A stretch of DNA of 64,000 bases, from positions 62,001 to 126,000 of the forward strand of contig JACAEM010000005.1 of NCBI GenBank assembly GCA_013388855.1. The letters run 5' to 3'. The position numbers were made by a program, and so were the translations under genes. Source of the stretch: Chloroflexota bacterium. Lineage in GTDB: Bacteria; Chloroflexota; Anaerolineae; Anaerolineales; Villigracilaceae. Shown here piece by piece: positions 16,873 through 29,383 of the stretch (its first letter is position 1; every line of letters begins with the position of its first letter). Below the pieces are notes generated by a model, which did no database searches, had not been told where the DNA came from, and saw only the letters and a program-made list of their open reading frames with translations.

Positions 16873-18573
16873 TTATGCTTCACCAAATTTCTTTTCGATG
16901 TCGGCAATCATCTTCTGGCGTTCCTTGATCTTGTCGCCTTCGGGCACACCTTCAAAGCGAGCATCCTCGCCGCCGGTCACGAAGGTGATCACAGCAGTAA
17001 CAACACCGACGATGATGGCGGTGATTCCCGTTCCGGCAGGTGGAACGAGGAAGTGCAGGACATTTGCATCGGATATGGGCAGGAAGCTAAGCGCATAACC
17101 GATCACAGCCACCACGATGCCGATCACCGCGCTTTTCTTTGACCAGAGCCCGAGAAGGGCGACGACAAAAATAAGGGTGAAGTAGAACACCTTTTCGTTG
17201 GGCGGGAAGAAGCCGGTGATGGCAAGGGTCACGCCTGCCAGCACGGCGATGATCGCGTTGAGCTTAGAAAAACCGCCCAGGTTGAAGGGTCCCTTTTCAG
17301 GCCATTTCGTTCCGCCTTCCGCGAGGAATCCCGCCGCGATAGGCATGGTCATGGACAGATACAGGAAGACCGCGCACGCCACAGCCAGTACGAGATAATA
17401 CGGCGCATACACCGTGCTAAGCAGCGCCAGCGCGGCGGAAGCCCAAATGGCGTAAGTGGGGGTGCGGTATTGGGTGCTGACGTGAGCGAGCGCCTTAGAA
17501 GCGGGCAAACCGCCGTCGCGCGCAAAGGCGTACATCATGCGTGAGGTAGAGGTGAGACCGGCGAGCGCGCAGATATAGTTAACCACCACAAGGCCCGCCG
17601 CAAGCACAACGCTCAACCAACCCGGCATTTTGGATGCGCCCCACATATAGAAGAACGAACTCCATCCCGCCGCGGCCGCGTCTTCAACGCTGGGCATCAC
17701 CAATACATATGCCGCCACAGCAACCAAGCCAAAGACCCACGACCAGAACACAGCCTGCCACATGCCCTTCGGCACATTCACCTGGGCATCCTGGGTTTCT
17801 TCCGAGGTGTGCGCGGAGGCATCGTAACCTGTCAGTGTATAGCATACATAGGAAAGCCCAAGCAGGAAGGCAAAGGCGATGCTCTCCGTGCGGAAAGGAA
17901 CCACTCCGCCGCCCGCGTCACCCGTCACGTTTTGGAAGGTGAAGAGGCGGGAGAAGTCCAAAGCCACCGGGCTGAAGGCGAAGAGGACGATGATGAGGAC
18001 GACGGTCAGAGCAAGGATCATGTACCCACTGAAGTCGGTTACTTTGGTCGTAATGTCGATGCCGTAGTGGTTCAACAGCGCTTGAGTCGTCAATACAAAC
18101 GCCATAAAGAAGAACTGGTGCCAGTAGCCAAATCCAGAAACATCCACGCCGAGAGCCGTTCCAAGAAACAGGTCCTTGAAAAATACGGAATACAAAAGCA
18201 CGTCCACTGAGGAGACCACGCAGATCAAACCAATGAGGTTGAACCATGCGGTGGCCCAGCCCCAGGCTTTCCCGCCGAGGTGGCTGCTCCAGTGATAGAG
18301 ACCGCCCGCGGTGGGGAAGGAAGAGGCGATCTGTCCCATGCCCCAAGCGACGGTCATGGCGAGTGCGCCACCCGCCAGCCAGATAAGAAAGGCGCCACCG
18401 GAGCCGAGAGCATTGAACGCGGCCGGGAAGGCAGAGATTCCACCTGCCAGAATACAAATGATCGAAAATGAAATTGCGAAATTCGAGAAGCCGCTCATGC
18501 GGCGGGAGAGTTCCTGCGCATACCCCAGTTTATGCAGGACTTGCTTGTCGTGCGCTTGACTTTTTTCAGCCAT
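16873..18573 (-). CDS. APC superfamily amine/amino-acid permease (candidate ethanolamine transporter)
   Basis: 566 aa; LSRRMSGFSNFAISFSIICILAGGISAF, GQIASSFPTAGGLYHWSSHLGGKAWGW, GYDASAHTSEETQDAQVNVPKGM. Confidence 0.85.
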   Translation of the reverse strand: MAEKSQAHDKQVLHKLGYAQELSRRMSGFSNFAISFSIICILAGGISAFPAAFNALGSGGAFLIWLAGGALAMTVAWGMGQIASSFPTAGGLYHWSSHLGGKAWGWATAWFNLIGLICVVSSVDVLLYSVFFKDLFLGTALGVDVSGFGYWHQFFFMAFVLTTQALLNHYGIDITTKVTDFSGYMILALTVVLIIVLFAFSPVALDFSRLFTFQNVTGDAGGGVVPFRTESIAFAFLLGLSYVCYTLTGYDASAHTSEETQDAQVNVPKGMWQAVFWSWVFGLVAVAAYVLVMPSVEDAAAAGWSSFFYMWGASKMPGWLSVVLAAGLVVVNYICALAGLTSTSRMMYAFARDGGLPASKALAHVSTQYRTPTYAIWASAALALLSTVYAPYYLVLAVACAVFLYLSMTMPIAAGFLAEGGTKWPEKGPFNLGGFSKLNAIIAVLAGVTLAITGFFPPNEKVFYFTLIFVVALLGLWSKKSAVIGIVVAVIGYALSFLPISDANVLHFLVPPAGTGITAIIVGVVTAVITFVTGGEDARFEGVPEGDKIKERQKMIADIEKKFGEA

Positions 18574-18867
18574 GTTCGTAATTCTCCTTTAGAAAATGAT
18601 TTCTGCAGACCGAGACTACTGAACAGACAAGTGATTATGGGTTTCCGTATCCTCCTCCCCCGCCAAACGGGGAAATGCAACTGGACTGATGTTTTAGGTT
18701 GAAACACCGGTCATATAAAAAAAGATACGGGGAAGGGATAACCGCTTCGCCCCAAGCCGGAGGTTGATGCCGTTATGAACAAACAAGAATGGCGCATGAC
18801 CCGCAAAGTCCCGCGCCGAAAATTTGACTCGACAATTGAAAGTTTTAGGCTCTCGCCGCCCAAAATC

Positions 18868-19227
18868 CTATTCGCCGGTGGCGATGACTCTTAATTCATC
18901 GACTTCCGAAACCGACATGGATGGACTGATACCGCAAACCCAGTGATAACCGGTTATATGAACACAATCGAAAAACATCGAGCCGGACGAATTCAAGCTC
19001 ACTTTGACCACATCGGCAGGTCCGTCCAAGTCGAATTCGACCCCAGCCAGCCTGGAGGGATCGTCCGCCAACAGGTAATGAACGCCGGAAATGTTCCACC
19101 CACTGACGGCATTCGTGCCTTCGCCGCCCACCGGTTGACCCGATTGAGAGGAGGCAAAAGCATAGGTCGAGAAAAGACCGATACCAATCAGTAAGGCTAG
19201 AACTTGCATTCGAAGGATCCGGTTCAT
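18868..19227 (-). CDS. Small exported hypothetical protein with signal peptide
   Basis: MNRILRMQVLALLIGIGLFSTYAFASSQ signal-peptide-like N-terminus; 119 aa. Confidence 0.55.
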   Translation of the reverse strand: MNRILRMQVLALLIGIGLFSTYAFASSQSGQPVGGEGTNAVSGWNISGVHYLLADDPSRLAGVEFDLDGPADVVKVSLNSSGSMFFDCVHITGYHWVCGISPSMSVSEVDELRVIATGE

Positions 19228-19456
19228 GCCGGTGATTATTACACATGAGAGAATCCTTTGTTAGGGGTGTTTTCCCTACCATAGGCGGTAGGGTTTCACC
19301 CCATTTTTAGGGGTAGGGAATCCCCTACTGTGCATCCTTCCAAAAAGGTAGGAAAATACTCTATATGGGTATTTTCCATCAAAATTCCTTCATATACCAT
19401 AAATATGGCGCCTAAGTTACCTCGCGACTCATAGAAAGTACCATGAGGAACAGTCC

Positions 19457-21976
19457 ATGAAAAGCCGACTATTACCAGCCCAATCCGATGACCATATATT
19501 GGGTCCAATCAGGATTGCCGGAGCCTACCTGTTGATTGGCATATTTTGGATATTATTTTCTGATGAAGCCGCATCCAGACTGGCACCAAATCAGGAGGTT
19601 TTTGCCCAGATCAGCATTTACAAGGGATGGGGATATGTGATCGTTACCGCTCTGCTTCTCTACTGGATGATCCAGCGCCACACCGCAAAATTAACCGGCG
19701 CAGAGCAAACACTACACGAAAGCGAAAACAAGTATGAGACGCTTCTCGAACAGGCATCTGATGGGATTTTCATCGCCGACTTGTCAGGGAAATATATCCT
19801 GGTCAATGAACAGGCTTGCAGGCTTGTGGGGTATTCAAAAGATGAACTGCTCTCCATGAATATTCGTGAACTGGTCGCTCCCGAGGATCTGGAAAGAGCG
19901 CCTCTTCGCCTGGATGAACTAAAAACCGGGAAAACGCTCATCACCGAGCGTACCCTCGTCCGTAAGGACAGTTCGAGAGTGTTGTGCGAGGTTAGCGCCA
20001 AGATGCTATCCAACGGACAGTACCAATCCATTATCCGCGATATTACCGAACGTAAAATGACGGAAAATGCGCTGAGAAGAAGCGAGGAACGATATCGCTC
20101 CCTGTTCGAGAATATGACAAATGGATTTGCACGCTGTCAAATGCTGTATGATGAGGACGGCAGACCCGTTGATTTTGTTTTCCTGGATGTTAACAACGCC
20201 TTTAAAAAATTGACCGGCTTGCCGGATGTCATTGGCAAGCGTGTTACCGATGTGATTCCGGGCATTCTCGAATCGAATCCGGAAGTTTTCGAGAACTACG
20301 GACGGGTGGCAAAGACCGGAAAACCTGAGAAATTCGAGGCGTTTGTACCCGGCTTGGAATCAGGGATTTGGTTTTCAGTGTCCGCCTACAGCCCAGAAAC
20401 AGGATTCTTTGTATCCATATTCGAAAATATCACTGAGCGCAAGCTGACAGAAAATGCCCTGCGCGAGAATGAAGAGAGATTGCGCCTTTCCCTGCAGGCG
20501 GCAAACCAGGGGCTGTATGACCTGAACGTTCAAACCGGGGAAGCCATCGTCAACAGGGAATATGTGGAAATGCTGGGCTATGATCCCGATACCTTCGTCG
20601 AAACCAATTCAGCCTGGATCGAGCGTCTGCACCCGGATGACAGGGAGATTACATCGAAGGCATACTCGGATTATATCAACGGGTTGACACCCGAATACCG
20701 CGTCGAATTCCGCCAAAGGACGAAAGACGGAAACTGGAAGTGGATCCTTTCGCTCGGCAAGATCGTGGAATACGACGCGGCCGGCAAACCGCTCAGAATG
20801 CTGGGGACGCATACCGACATCACAGAACGGAAACGAGCCGAGGAGGTCCTGCGTCAATCTGAGGATAATTTTGCACGGGCGTTCAACTCGAATCCCGCGG
20901 CGTTGGCTGTCACCCGGCTCGACGACGGTACCTTCCTGATTGTGAACGAGGCTTATGTCAAGATCATGGGATACGAGCCATCCGAAATCCGGGGACGGAC
21001 GGTGGCGGATTTGAATATTTATGCCGACCCGGACGAGCGGAACCTGTTGATCCGCCAGTTTCAGGAACAAGGTCGGGTGGGAAATTACGAATTATTGGTC
21101 CGCAATAAATGGGGGGATATGCGCAGCTTGCTGGTATCCATGGAACCGATCCTCTACGACAATGGTCCATGTATCCTTTCGACTTTTCTAGACATCACCG
21201 AGCGAAAACAGGCGGAGGAGGAGATTCGCCGATTGAACGATGAGTTGGAAGCGCGCGTCATCGAACGGACTTCGCAATTGGAAACCGCCAACAAAGAGCT
21301 CGAATCCTTCTCCTATTCCGTCTCACATGACCTGCGCGCCCCGCTTCGAGCCATCCACGGATATACAAACATCCTTTTGGAGGATTATGGACTGATGCTG
21401 GGCGAAGAAGGGAAACGCGTCTGTGATGTGATTATCCGCGAAGCGCAACGAATGGGACAGTTGATCGACGATCTGTTGGCGTTTTCACGGCTGGGGCGCA
21501 GGGAAATGCATCCCACAAGGATCAATATGCAGGAACTCGCGGATACGGTCTTCAACGAGTTGAAAAAACACGAGAACGGGCGGATCATCGAACTTCAACT
21601 CGGAGAACTTCACGATGCCATCGGGGATTTGGCGTTGATCCGTCAGGTGTGGGTCAATCTCCTCGCCAACGCGATCAAGTTCACGTCGGGGAGGAAGCGG
21701 GCGCTCATCGAGGTGACAAGTTCCCTGAGTGAAGACGAAATCGTCTATTCGATACGAGACAACGGCGCCGGTTTCGATATGGAATATGTCGGCAAATTGT
21801 TTGGCGTGTTCCAGCGCCTTCACAGTGAAAGCGAGTTCGAGGGTACGGGGGTGGGGCTGGCAATTGTAAAGAGAGTGATCCTCCGCCACGGCGGACGAGT
21901 CTGGGCAGAAGGCAGGGTGAACGAGGGCGCTGTCTTCCATTTTGCGCTGCCACGAAAGGAGCCTGTCTATGGATGA
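19457..21976 (+). CDS. Membrane-anchored multi-PAS sensor histidine kinase
   Basis: N-terminal TM segments, repeated DITERK-terminated PAS/PAC units, [22 protein letters not shown]-box, HATPase [39 protein letters not shown]. Confidence 0.93.
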   Translation: MKSRLLPAQSDDHILGPIRIAGAYLLIGIFWILFSDEAASRLAPNQEVFAQISIYKGWGYVIVTALLLYWMIQRHTAKLTGAEQTLHESENKYETLLEQASDGIFIADLSGKYILVNEQACRLVGYSKDELLSMNIRELVAPEDLERAPLRLDELKTGKTLITERTLVRKDSSRVLCEVSAKMLSNGQYQSIIRDITERKMTENALRRSEERYRSLFENMTNGFARCQMLYDEDGRPVDFVFLDVNNAFKKLTGLPDVIGKRVTDVIPGILESNPEVFENYGRVAKTGKPEKFEAFVPGLESGIWFSVSAYSPETGFFVSIFENITERKLTENALRENEERLRLSLQAANQGLYDLNVQTGEAIVNREYVEMLGYDPDTFVETNSAWIERLHPDDREITSKAYSDYINGLTPEYRVEFRQRTKDGNWKWILSLGKIVEYDAAGKPLRMLGTHTDITERKRAEEVLRQSEDNFARAFNSNPAALAVTRLDDGTFLIVNEAYVKIMGYEPSEIRGRTVADLNIYADPDERNLLIRQFQEQGRVGNYELLVRNKWGDMRSLLVSMEPILYDNGPCILSTFLDITERKQAEEEIRRLNDELEARVIERTSQLETANKELESFSYSVSHDLRAPLRAIHGYTNILLEDYGLMLGEEGKRVCDVIIREAQRMGQLIDDLLAFSRLGRREMHPTRINMQELADTVFNELKKHENGRIIELQLGELHDAIGDLALIRQVWVNLLANAIKFTSGRKRALIEVTSSLSEDEIVYSIRDNGAGFDMEYVGKLFGVFQRLHSESEFEGTGVGLAIVKRVILRHGGRVWAEGRVNEGAVFHFALPRKEPVYG

Positions 21977-22412
21977 AATGGAGGCTATCGATATTTTGTT
22001 CGTGGAAGACAACCCGCGTGATGCCGAGTTGACGATCCGGGCATTGAAAAAGCACAGCCTTGCCAACCGGTTGTTCCATGTGCAGGATGGCGCGGAAGCG
22101 CTCGATTATCTGCTTGCGCGCGGGAAATATGAAAGCCGGGAGGTCGAGAATTCGCCCAAGGTGGTGCTTCTGGATTTGAAATTGCCCAAAGTAAGTGGGC
22201 TGGAGGTTTTGCGCATCATCAAAGCGGATGAACGATTGCGTACGATCCCGGTGGTGGTCGTGACGTCATCCACCGAGGACCCGGATATCAGGGCCGCCTA
22301 TGAACTTGGCGTGAACAGTTATGTGATCAAGCCGGTGGAATTCGATGCTTTTGTGGAGGCAATGAGTCGTCTGGGGCTGTATTGGCTCCTGGTCAACCAC
22401 CCGATGAAGTGA
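21969..22412 (+). CDS. Single-domain response regulator (Rcp1-like receiver)
   Basis: Start at [56 protein letters not shown]; overlaps the end of the kinase gene. Confidence 0.9.
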   Translation: MDEMEAIDILFVEDNPRDAELTIRALKKHSLANRLFHVQDGAEALDYLLARGKYESREVENSPKVVLLDLKLPKVSGLEVLRIIKADERLRTIPVVVVTSSTEDPDIRAAYELGVNSYVIKPVEFDAFVEAMSRLGLYWLLVNHPMK

Positions 22413-22432
22413 AAAGTTCGAAAGGCAGGAAA

Positions 22433-25400
22433 ATGAATGAAGCAACCCGCATCCTGATCGTTGAAGACTCGAAAGCGGATCTGGAACTGGCGAAACGCGA
22501 GATACGCAAGCACCTGAAGGATTGCGTTTTCGAGCACGTGGAAACGCGCAGCGATTTTCTGAAAGTCCTCGACTCCTTTGAGCCGCATCTCATCATCTCG
22601 GATTACAACATGCCGGGATTCGACGGCATGAAGGCATTGAGGCTGGCGCAGGACAAGGCTCCGCTGACGCCGTTCATCGTTTGGACCGGTTCGTTGGGCG
22701 AGGATATCGCGGCTGAATGCATGAAGGCAGGCGCAAACAATTACATTATCAAGGAGAATTTAAAACGTCTGGGACCTGCAGTGATTCATGCCCTGGAGGA
22801 AAGGCAGCTGTACCTCGAGCGCAAACTGGCGGAGGAAAAATTCCAGTCCATTTTTGAAAACTCTGCCGATGGCATTTTTCAATCGACACCGGAGGGACAG
22901 TATCTAAGCGTTAACCCGGCCATGGCGCGGATTTATGGTTACGATTCCCCGCGTGACATGCTCGAATCCATCACTGATATTGCCCGCCAGATCTATGTCG
23001 ATGCCGGTGAGCGCAGGGAGTTTATCAGGCTGCTCGACAAGTCCGACTCGGTCACAAATTTTGAAGCGAGAAACTATCGCAAAGATGGAAGCATCATATG
23101 GGTTTCCACATCCGCCCGCGTCGTCCGGGATGCCAGTGGCAGGATTTTGTACTACGAGGGCTTTTCGAGGGACATCACCGAGCGCAGGCGGGCTGAAATC
23201 GAACTTCAGCAACGGAACGATGACCTTCGGCTGATCAATGTCATTAACGAGTCCGTGATACGTGGCGAAAGCCTGGACACTATCGTGGGCATGCTGGCGA
23301 AGGAACTGAAGCGCATCTTCTCCAGCGAGGGCAGTACCATTTATATGATTGAGCCGGACGGGCAATCGCTCACGATGCAAAAATATTTTCTTTCTGGTGA
23401 GATCACACGAAAGATCGAAGGGCTGATTGGGAGCACCATTCCGCTCATTCACATTCCCGTCCGAGAGGGAGGTTTTTTTCATCAAGTCATTAGTTCCCAG
23501 CGCGGGAGAATCACAAGCGACCCGTCGGAGGTCCAGGCATGGATCGCGGAGTTTACCGAGACCACCTTCCTCCCGCCCGCGGCGCGAGGGGTGGTCCGCA
23601 AACTTATTCCGCAGTTATACAATTTGTTGAACATCAAATCCACGATCATCGTCCCGCTCATTTCGGACGGGAAGACCATCGGACTTTTGGATGTTTCCAG
23701 TTCCAAACTATTCACAGATGATGACCTGCAACGCATCGAAGCCATCAGCGGGCAATTGACCGCCGCCATCCAGCGTCAGAAAGCAATCGAGCGCGTCCGC
23801 CGATCTGAGGAATTTCTGAAAAGCGTGCAGAACGCGCTTACGGCAAGCATCGCGATTTTGGATGAAGAAGGCACTATCGTCCAGGTGAATTCAGCCTGGC
23901 GAAAGTTCGCCGATCGGAACGGATATACACATCCCGACTACGGGGTGGGGGTGAACTATCTGGAGGTCTGCGACTCAGCCACCGGACCCGATGCCAGGGA
24001 GGCGCCGCTGGCAGCCAAAGCCATCCGGGATGTAATCATGGGACAAAGAAGAGAAGCGATGCTGGAATATCCATGCAACAGCCCGGATGAGAAGCGCTGG
24101 TTCACCCTGCGGATCACCAGATTCGAGGACGAGGAACGAATGTGGGTAGTTCTGATGCATGAAAACATCACCGAGCGGAAGCAGGCGGAGGAGGCGCTGC
24201 AGCAGAGCGAGAACCGTTATCGCACCGTTGTTGAAAGCCAGAGCGAGTTCATCGTCCGGTGGAAGCCCAATGGAAAGCGGACATTTGTCAACGAGGCTTA
24301 CTGCCGTTACTTCGGAGTCGACCCGGAACAGGCGCTTAACTCGAATTTCATGCCGCTCATCCACGAGGATGACCGCCCGGCTGTGGAGGAAAAAATCTCC
24401 CGTCTCTTTGCAGGCGCCATCAACGCGGAAACGGATATTCACCGGGTGATCCGACCGGACGGCAGTATCGGCTGGCAGGAATGGACCGACCATGCCATCC
24501 GCGACAAGGACGGGAAACTGATTGAATTTCAGTCGGTGGGGCGCGATATTACCGAACGCAAACAGGCGGAGGATGCGGAACGCGAGCAACGCGCATTGGC
24601 AGAAGCCCTGCGGGAAACCGCCGAAATACTCAACAGCACCCTCGACTATGGAGAAGTGCTGGATCACATTCTTGCCGCCGTTGGGCGCGTGGTGCCGCAC
24701 GATGCCGCCACCATCATGTTGATCGAAAAAGGAGTTGCCCATGTTGCCCGTATGAGGGGATACGCCGAACGTGGGGTCGATTCCGAAATCATGAAGATCG
24801 AACTTTCCATGACAGATACGGTCAATCTGCAACAAATGCTGAAGACCGGGCGTCCTGTCGTTGTTTCCGATACCCGTTCCTATTCGGGTTGGAAGGTCAT
24901 ACCCGCCGCCGAGTGGATTCGCTCGAATGTCGGAGCGCCCATCTCTGTCTCTGGAGAAGTGGCCGGTTTCATCCTCTTGAATAGTGAAACGCCGGGATTT
25001 TTCAACCCGATTCATGCGGAACGGCTGGAAGCCTTTGCCAATCAGGCGGCGCTTGCCATCCGCAACGCCCGCCTCCTGCAACAGGCACAGGAGGAAATTG
25101 CCGAACGAAAACAGGCGGAAAAAGAACTGCGCGCCTCCGAGGAACGATTCCGACACCTGGCAAACAACATCAAAGAGGTGTTCTGGGTCACGGATGCCGT
25201 GACCGACACCGATCTCTATCTCAGCCCCGCTTACGAAAGCATTTGGGGACGTCCTCCCGAAATGCAATATCAGAATCCACAGGTTTTCATCGACAGTATT
25301 CTGCCCGAGGATCGCCCGGCTGTTCTAAAAACGCTCGAGATTCAGCGAGCCGGAAAAAACACGGAAATGGAATACCGCATCATGCGACCCGATGGCACTA

Positions 25401-28400
25401 TCCGCTGGATCTGGGACCGTGCCTTCCCCGTCTTCGATAACTCAGGCAGGGTCGTCAGCCTGACAGGCATCGCGGCGGACATTACCGAACGCAAAGAGGC
25501 GGAGGCCGCTCTGCACAAGCGGGATGCCCTATTGCTGGAATCACAAAGAGTCGCCAAACTTGGACACTATCGGCTTGACATTCGCTCCGGGCAGTGGGAA
25601 AGTTCCGAGACATTGAACGATATCTTTGGCATCGACAAAAATTACAACACTGATATCAACGGCTGGGCGGAAATCATCCACCCGGACCAACGCGATGAAA
25701 TGCTTGCCTATTTCACCGGCGATGTTCTCGAAAAACAGAATGCATTCAATCGGGAATACCGGATCATCAGAAAATCCGATGGGCAGGAAAGGTGGGTTCA
25801 TGGGTTGGGCCAACTGGAATTTGACGATGAGGGAAAACCCACGCGGATGATCGGCACGATTCAGGACATCACCGAACGTAAATTGGCGGAAGAGGCTTTA
25901 CGTGAGAGTGAGGAGCGCTTCGGCAGCGCCTTCGAGTTTGCCCCAATCGGCATCGCGCTGGTCTCCCCTGAGGGGCGCTGGATGAAAGTCAACCGCGCCA
26001 TTTGTGAATTGCTAGGCTACACTGAAGAGGAATTGTTAAGCACTACATTCCAGACTGTGACACACCCCGACGATCTGGATACCGACATCAACTATGTCAC
26101 ACAAATGCTGGCGGGGAAAATAAACACCTACCAGATGGAAAAACGGTATATTCATAAATCGGGGCATCTCGTGTGGGTGCTTTTGAGCGTCTCTCTGGTC
26201 AAAGACCGGCTGGGAAACCCCAAATATTTCATTTCGCAGATCCAGGATATTACAGAACGCAGACAGGCGGAGGAACAACTCTGCAAGCTCTCCCGTGCGG
26301 TCGAACAGAGCGCCTCCATCATCGTGATCACCGACACGTCCGGGAATATCGAATACGTCAACCCGAAATTCACGGAGACGACCGGTTATACCGCCGAAGA
26401 GGCTCTGGGGCAGAATCCGCGCCTTCTGAAATCGAATCACACGCCGCCGGAAAACTACAGTCAACTATGGAAGGCAATCAAGTCCGGCAGGGAATGGCGC
26501 GGGGAATTTATCAACAAAAAGAAAAATGGTGAACTGTACTGGGAATCCGCGACCATCTCGCCGATCTTCAATGAACGCGGGGAGACTACTCATTTTATTG
26601 CGGTCAAGGAGGATATCACCGAGCGGAAACAAGCCGAGGCGGAGACCAAACGGCACCTGCTGGAATTGGAGGCATTGTACGAGAACGGACTGGCAATCGG
26701 ACATCTGCTCGAACCCCAGGAGATCGGCGAACGGATCATCGAGACGTTTTCACGCTATCTCTCATGGCATCACGCGACCATCCGTCTGCGGAAAGGCGAC
26801 ACCGACGAACTCGACCTGATCGCCTTTAACCTGCCTCATGAAAATGGCGAAGACCCGTCGGATGTAAAACGGCATTTTACCTCCCACGTTGGCAGGGTGG
26901 GAGAGGGCATCAGCGGCTGGGTCGTGCAAACCGGACAGCCGGTGCGTACCGGTAATTTGCAGGATCACCCGCACTATGTGCATACCTATGAAAATATGCA
27001 GTCCGGGCTGTATATGCCCCTCCGGGCGGGTGACCGCGTCATTGGCGTGATCAGCGTGGAAAGCGAACAACGCGACGCCTTTTCGGAGCAGGACGAACGG
27101 TTACTGGCGACCCTCGCAACCCAGGCGGCGATTGCCTTCGATAACGCGCGCCTGTATCACTCCATTCAGCAGGAACGCGAACGGTTCCTGGATTTATTCG
27201 AGAACTCCCCCATTGCCACCTGGCTGGAGGATTTCACAGGAGTCATTGCCTGGATGGACGAACTGAAGGCAAAGGGTGTGACGAACCTGAACGAATATTT
27301 CAAGAGCAATCCAGAGGAGTACAAAACCGGGATGAGCCGCATCCGCATCCTGGACGTGAACCATGCCGCCGTGGTGATGAACGGCGCCCGCGATAAACAG
27401 GAACTCATCAGCATTGTCCATCAACTCATGGCAGACGACGTGCCTTCCCAGGTCATGATCCACGAACTGGAAATGATCTGGGAGGGGTACACATCGTTCG
27501 GGTTCGAAATGTCCAGCCGCAAGATGGACGGCTCGCTGATTTCCGGCATACAGCGCGTGTATATTCCGGCGAACAACAACCAACCGGATTATGCGCGCGT
27601 GATCGTCACCAGTACGGACATCACCGAGCGCAAGAGGTCCGACACCATCATGCAGAAACGCCTTGAACTGATGGAATTCGCTTCGCATCACAGCCTGCAG
27701 GAACTCATGCAAAGGACTCTCGACGAGATATGCGAACTGACTCACAGCAGGATCAGTTTCCTCCAATTACTACGGGATGACGAAAAGACCCCTGGATTGC
27801 ACTTGTGGTCTACGGAGGCTGCCAGCCTGTTCAGCATCCCGGAAGGGCAACGGACGCGTCATTCCGTGGATCAGGCCGGGGTCTGGGCGGACGCGGTCCG
27901 TCAGCGTCGTTCGGTGATTCAAAACGATTACGCCTCCCTGCCCGACCGGAAGGGGCTTCCCGAAGGACACGCTGAATTGATCCGCGAGGTGATGATTCCG
28001 ATCATCCGCAATGACAAGGTGATGGCAGTCGTGGGCATCGGCAACAAACCGACCTCGTACACCCGGGAGGATGTCGAAATTGCCGAACGGTTCGCCGATC
28101 ACGCCTGGGACATCATGGAGCGCAAACAGATGGAGGCGGCTCTGGCTGAGGAACGCAACCTGCTCGCAAAGCATGTCGAGTAGCGTACAGCCGACCTCAG
28201 CCGCGCCAACTCGAACCTGGCGCGCGCCCTGCGCGTCAAGGACGAGTTCCTTGCCAACATGAGCCACGAACTCCGTACGCCGCTTAATGCCATTCTGGGG
28301 CTTTCCGAAAGTCTGGCGGAGCAGGTGGCCGGGACGCTGAACGAGAAGCAATTGAAATACGTCACCACCATCAGTGAAAGCGGTCATCATCTGTTATCGC

Positions 28401-29383
28401 TGATCAACGACATTCTCGACCTTGCCAAGATCGAAGCCGGGCAAATCACGCTCGATATCAACAAGGTGGATGTCAATTCGGTCTGCCAGGCAAGCCTGCG
28501 CATGATCAAACAAATGGCGCAGAAAAAGAACCTGGAAGTATCGTTGGAGATCGACGGCGGCGTCGGTTTGATGTGGGCGGACGAGCGCCGCCTCAAACAG
28601 ATGATGGTCAACCTGTTGAGTAACGCGGTCAAATTCACCCCGGAAGGCGGGAAGATCGGGCTGAAGGTCATGGGAGAATTCGAGGAAAACAAGGTGCTCA
28701 TCACCGTCTGGGATACCGGGATCGGCATCAAAGAAAATGACTTCCAGCACCTGTTCAAACCGTTCGTTCAACTGGATTCCGGTCTGGCACGCGAATCCAC
28801 AGGCACAGGGCTGGGGCTGGCGCTGGTCGCGCAAATGGCGCGCCTGCACGGAGGCAGTGTGAGCGTAACCAGTGACCCGGGAAAGGGAAGTCAGTTTACA
28901 ATTACCCTGCCTTGGGAACCCGCGCTGGCGGCGGATACCGTCGAACGGATGAAGACCACCGGAAAATTCCGCGCCATCCGCCCGGACATGCATCAGGAGA
29001 CCATTCTATTGATCGAAGACACGGAGGATATCGTCATGATGATCAAGGACTACCTCGAGCAGGCGGGGTACAAGGTGGCTTCCGCGCAGGACGGCATCGA
29101 AGGGATCGAGCAGGCGAAACTCGTCCATCCCGACCTGATCCTGATGGACATCCAAATGCCCCGCATGGACGGCTTCGAGACCACACAGCGTCTCAGGCAG
29201 GACCCGGAGTTCAAGTACACCCCCATCATCGCCCTGACCGCCCTCGCCATGCCCAACGACCGCGAACGTTGTCTCGCTGCGGGCATGGATGAATACATCA
29301 GCAAACCCGTCAACCTGCGCGCGCTGGTCAAGATCATCCAGAATTGTCTCTCCTTCAGAGAGCAGAAAACCAGACCCCGATGA
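22433..29383 (+). pseudogene. Giant hybrid sensor kinase (REC-PAS/GAF repeats-HisKA-HATPase-REC) interrupted by in-frame TAG at 28181-28183
   Basis: ORF 22382..28183 ends ...ERNLLAKHVE*; the same frame continues RTADLSRANSNLARALRVKDEFLANMSHELRTPLNAILGLSE into ORF 28259..29383; start MNEATRILIVEDSKADLE at 22433. Confidence 0.85.

Noticed and set aside
18574-18867. Cobalamin riboswitch upstream of the permease/eut operon
   Set aside because: I could not find a recognisable B12-box (GCCACTG-type) or the expected fold; only a small CCCCGTTTGGCGGGG hairpin is visible
18775-18894. 39-aa plus-strand ORF (MNKQEWRMTRKVPRRKFDSTIESFRLSPPKILFAGGDDS) with a GGAGG-like upstream site
   Set aside because: Overlaps the end of a better-supported minus-strand gene and spacing to the RBS is long; not enough support to call
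28181-28183. TAG as a recoded sense codon (pyrrolysine or stop reassignment)
   Set aside because: TAG terminates other convincing genes in the window (e.g. 879, 33911, eutM), so genome-wide recoding is unlikely
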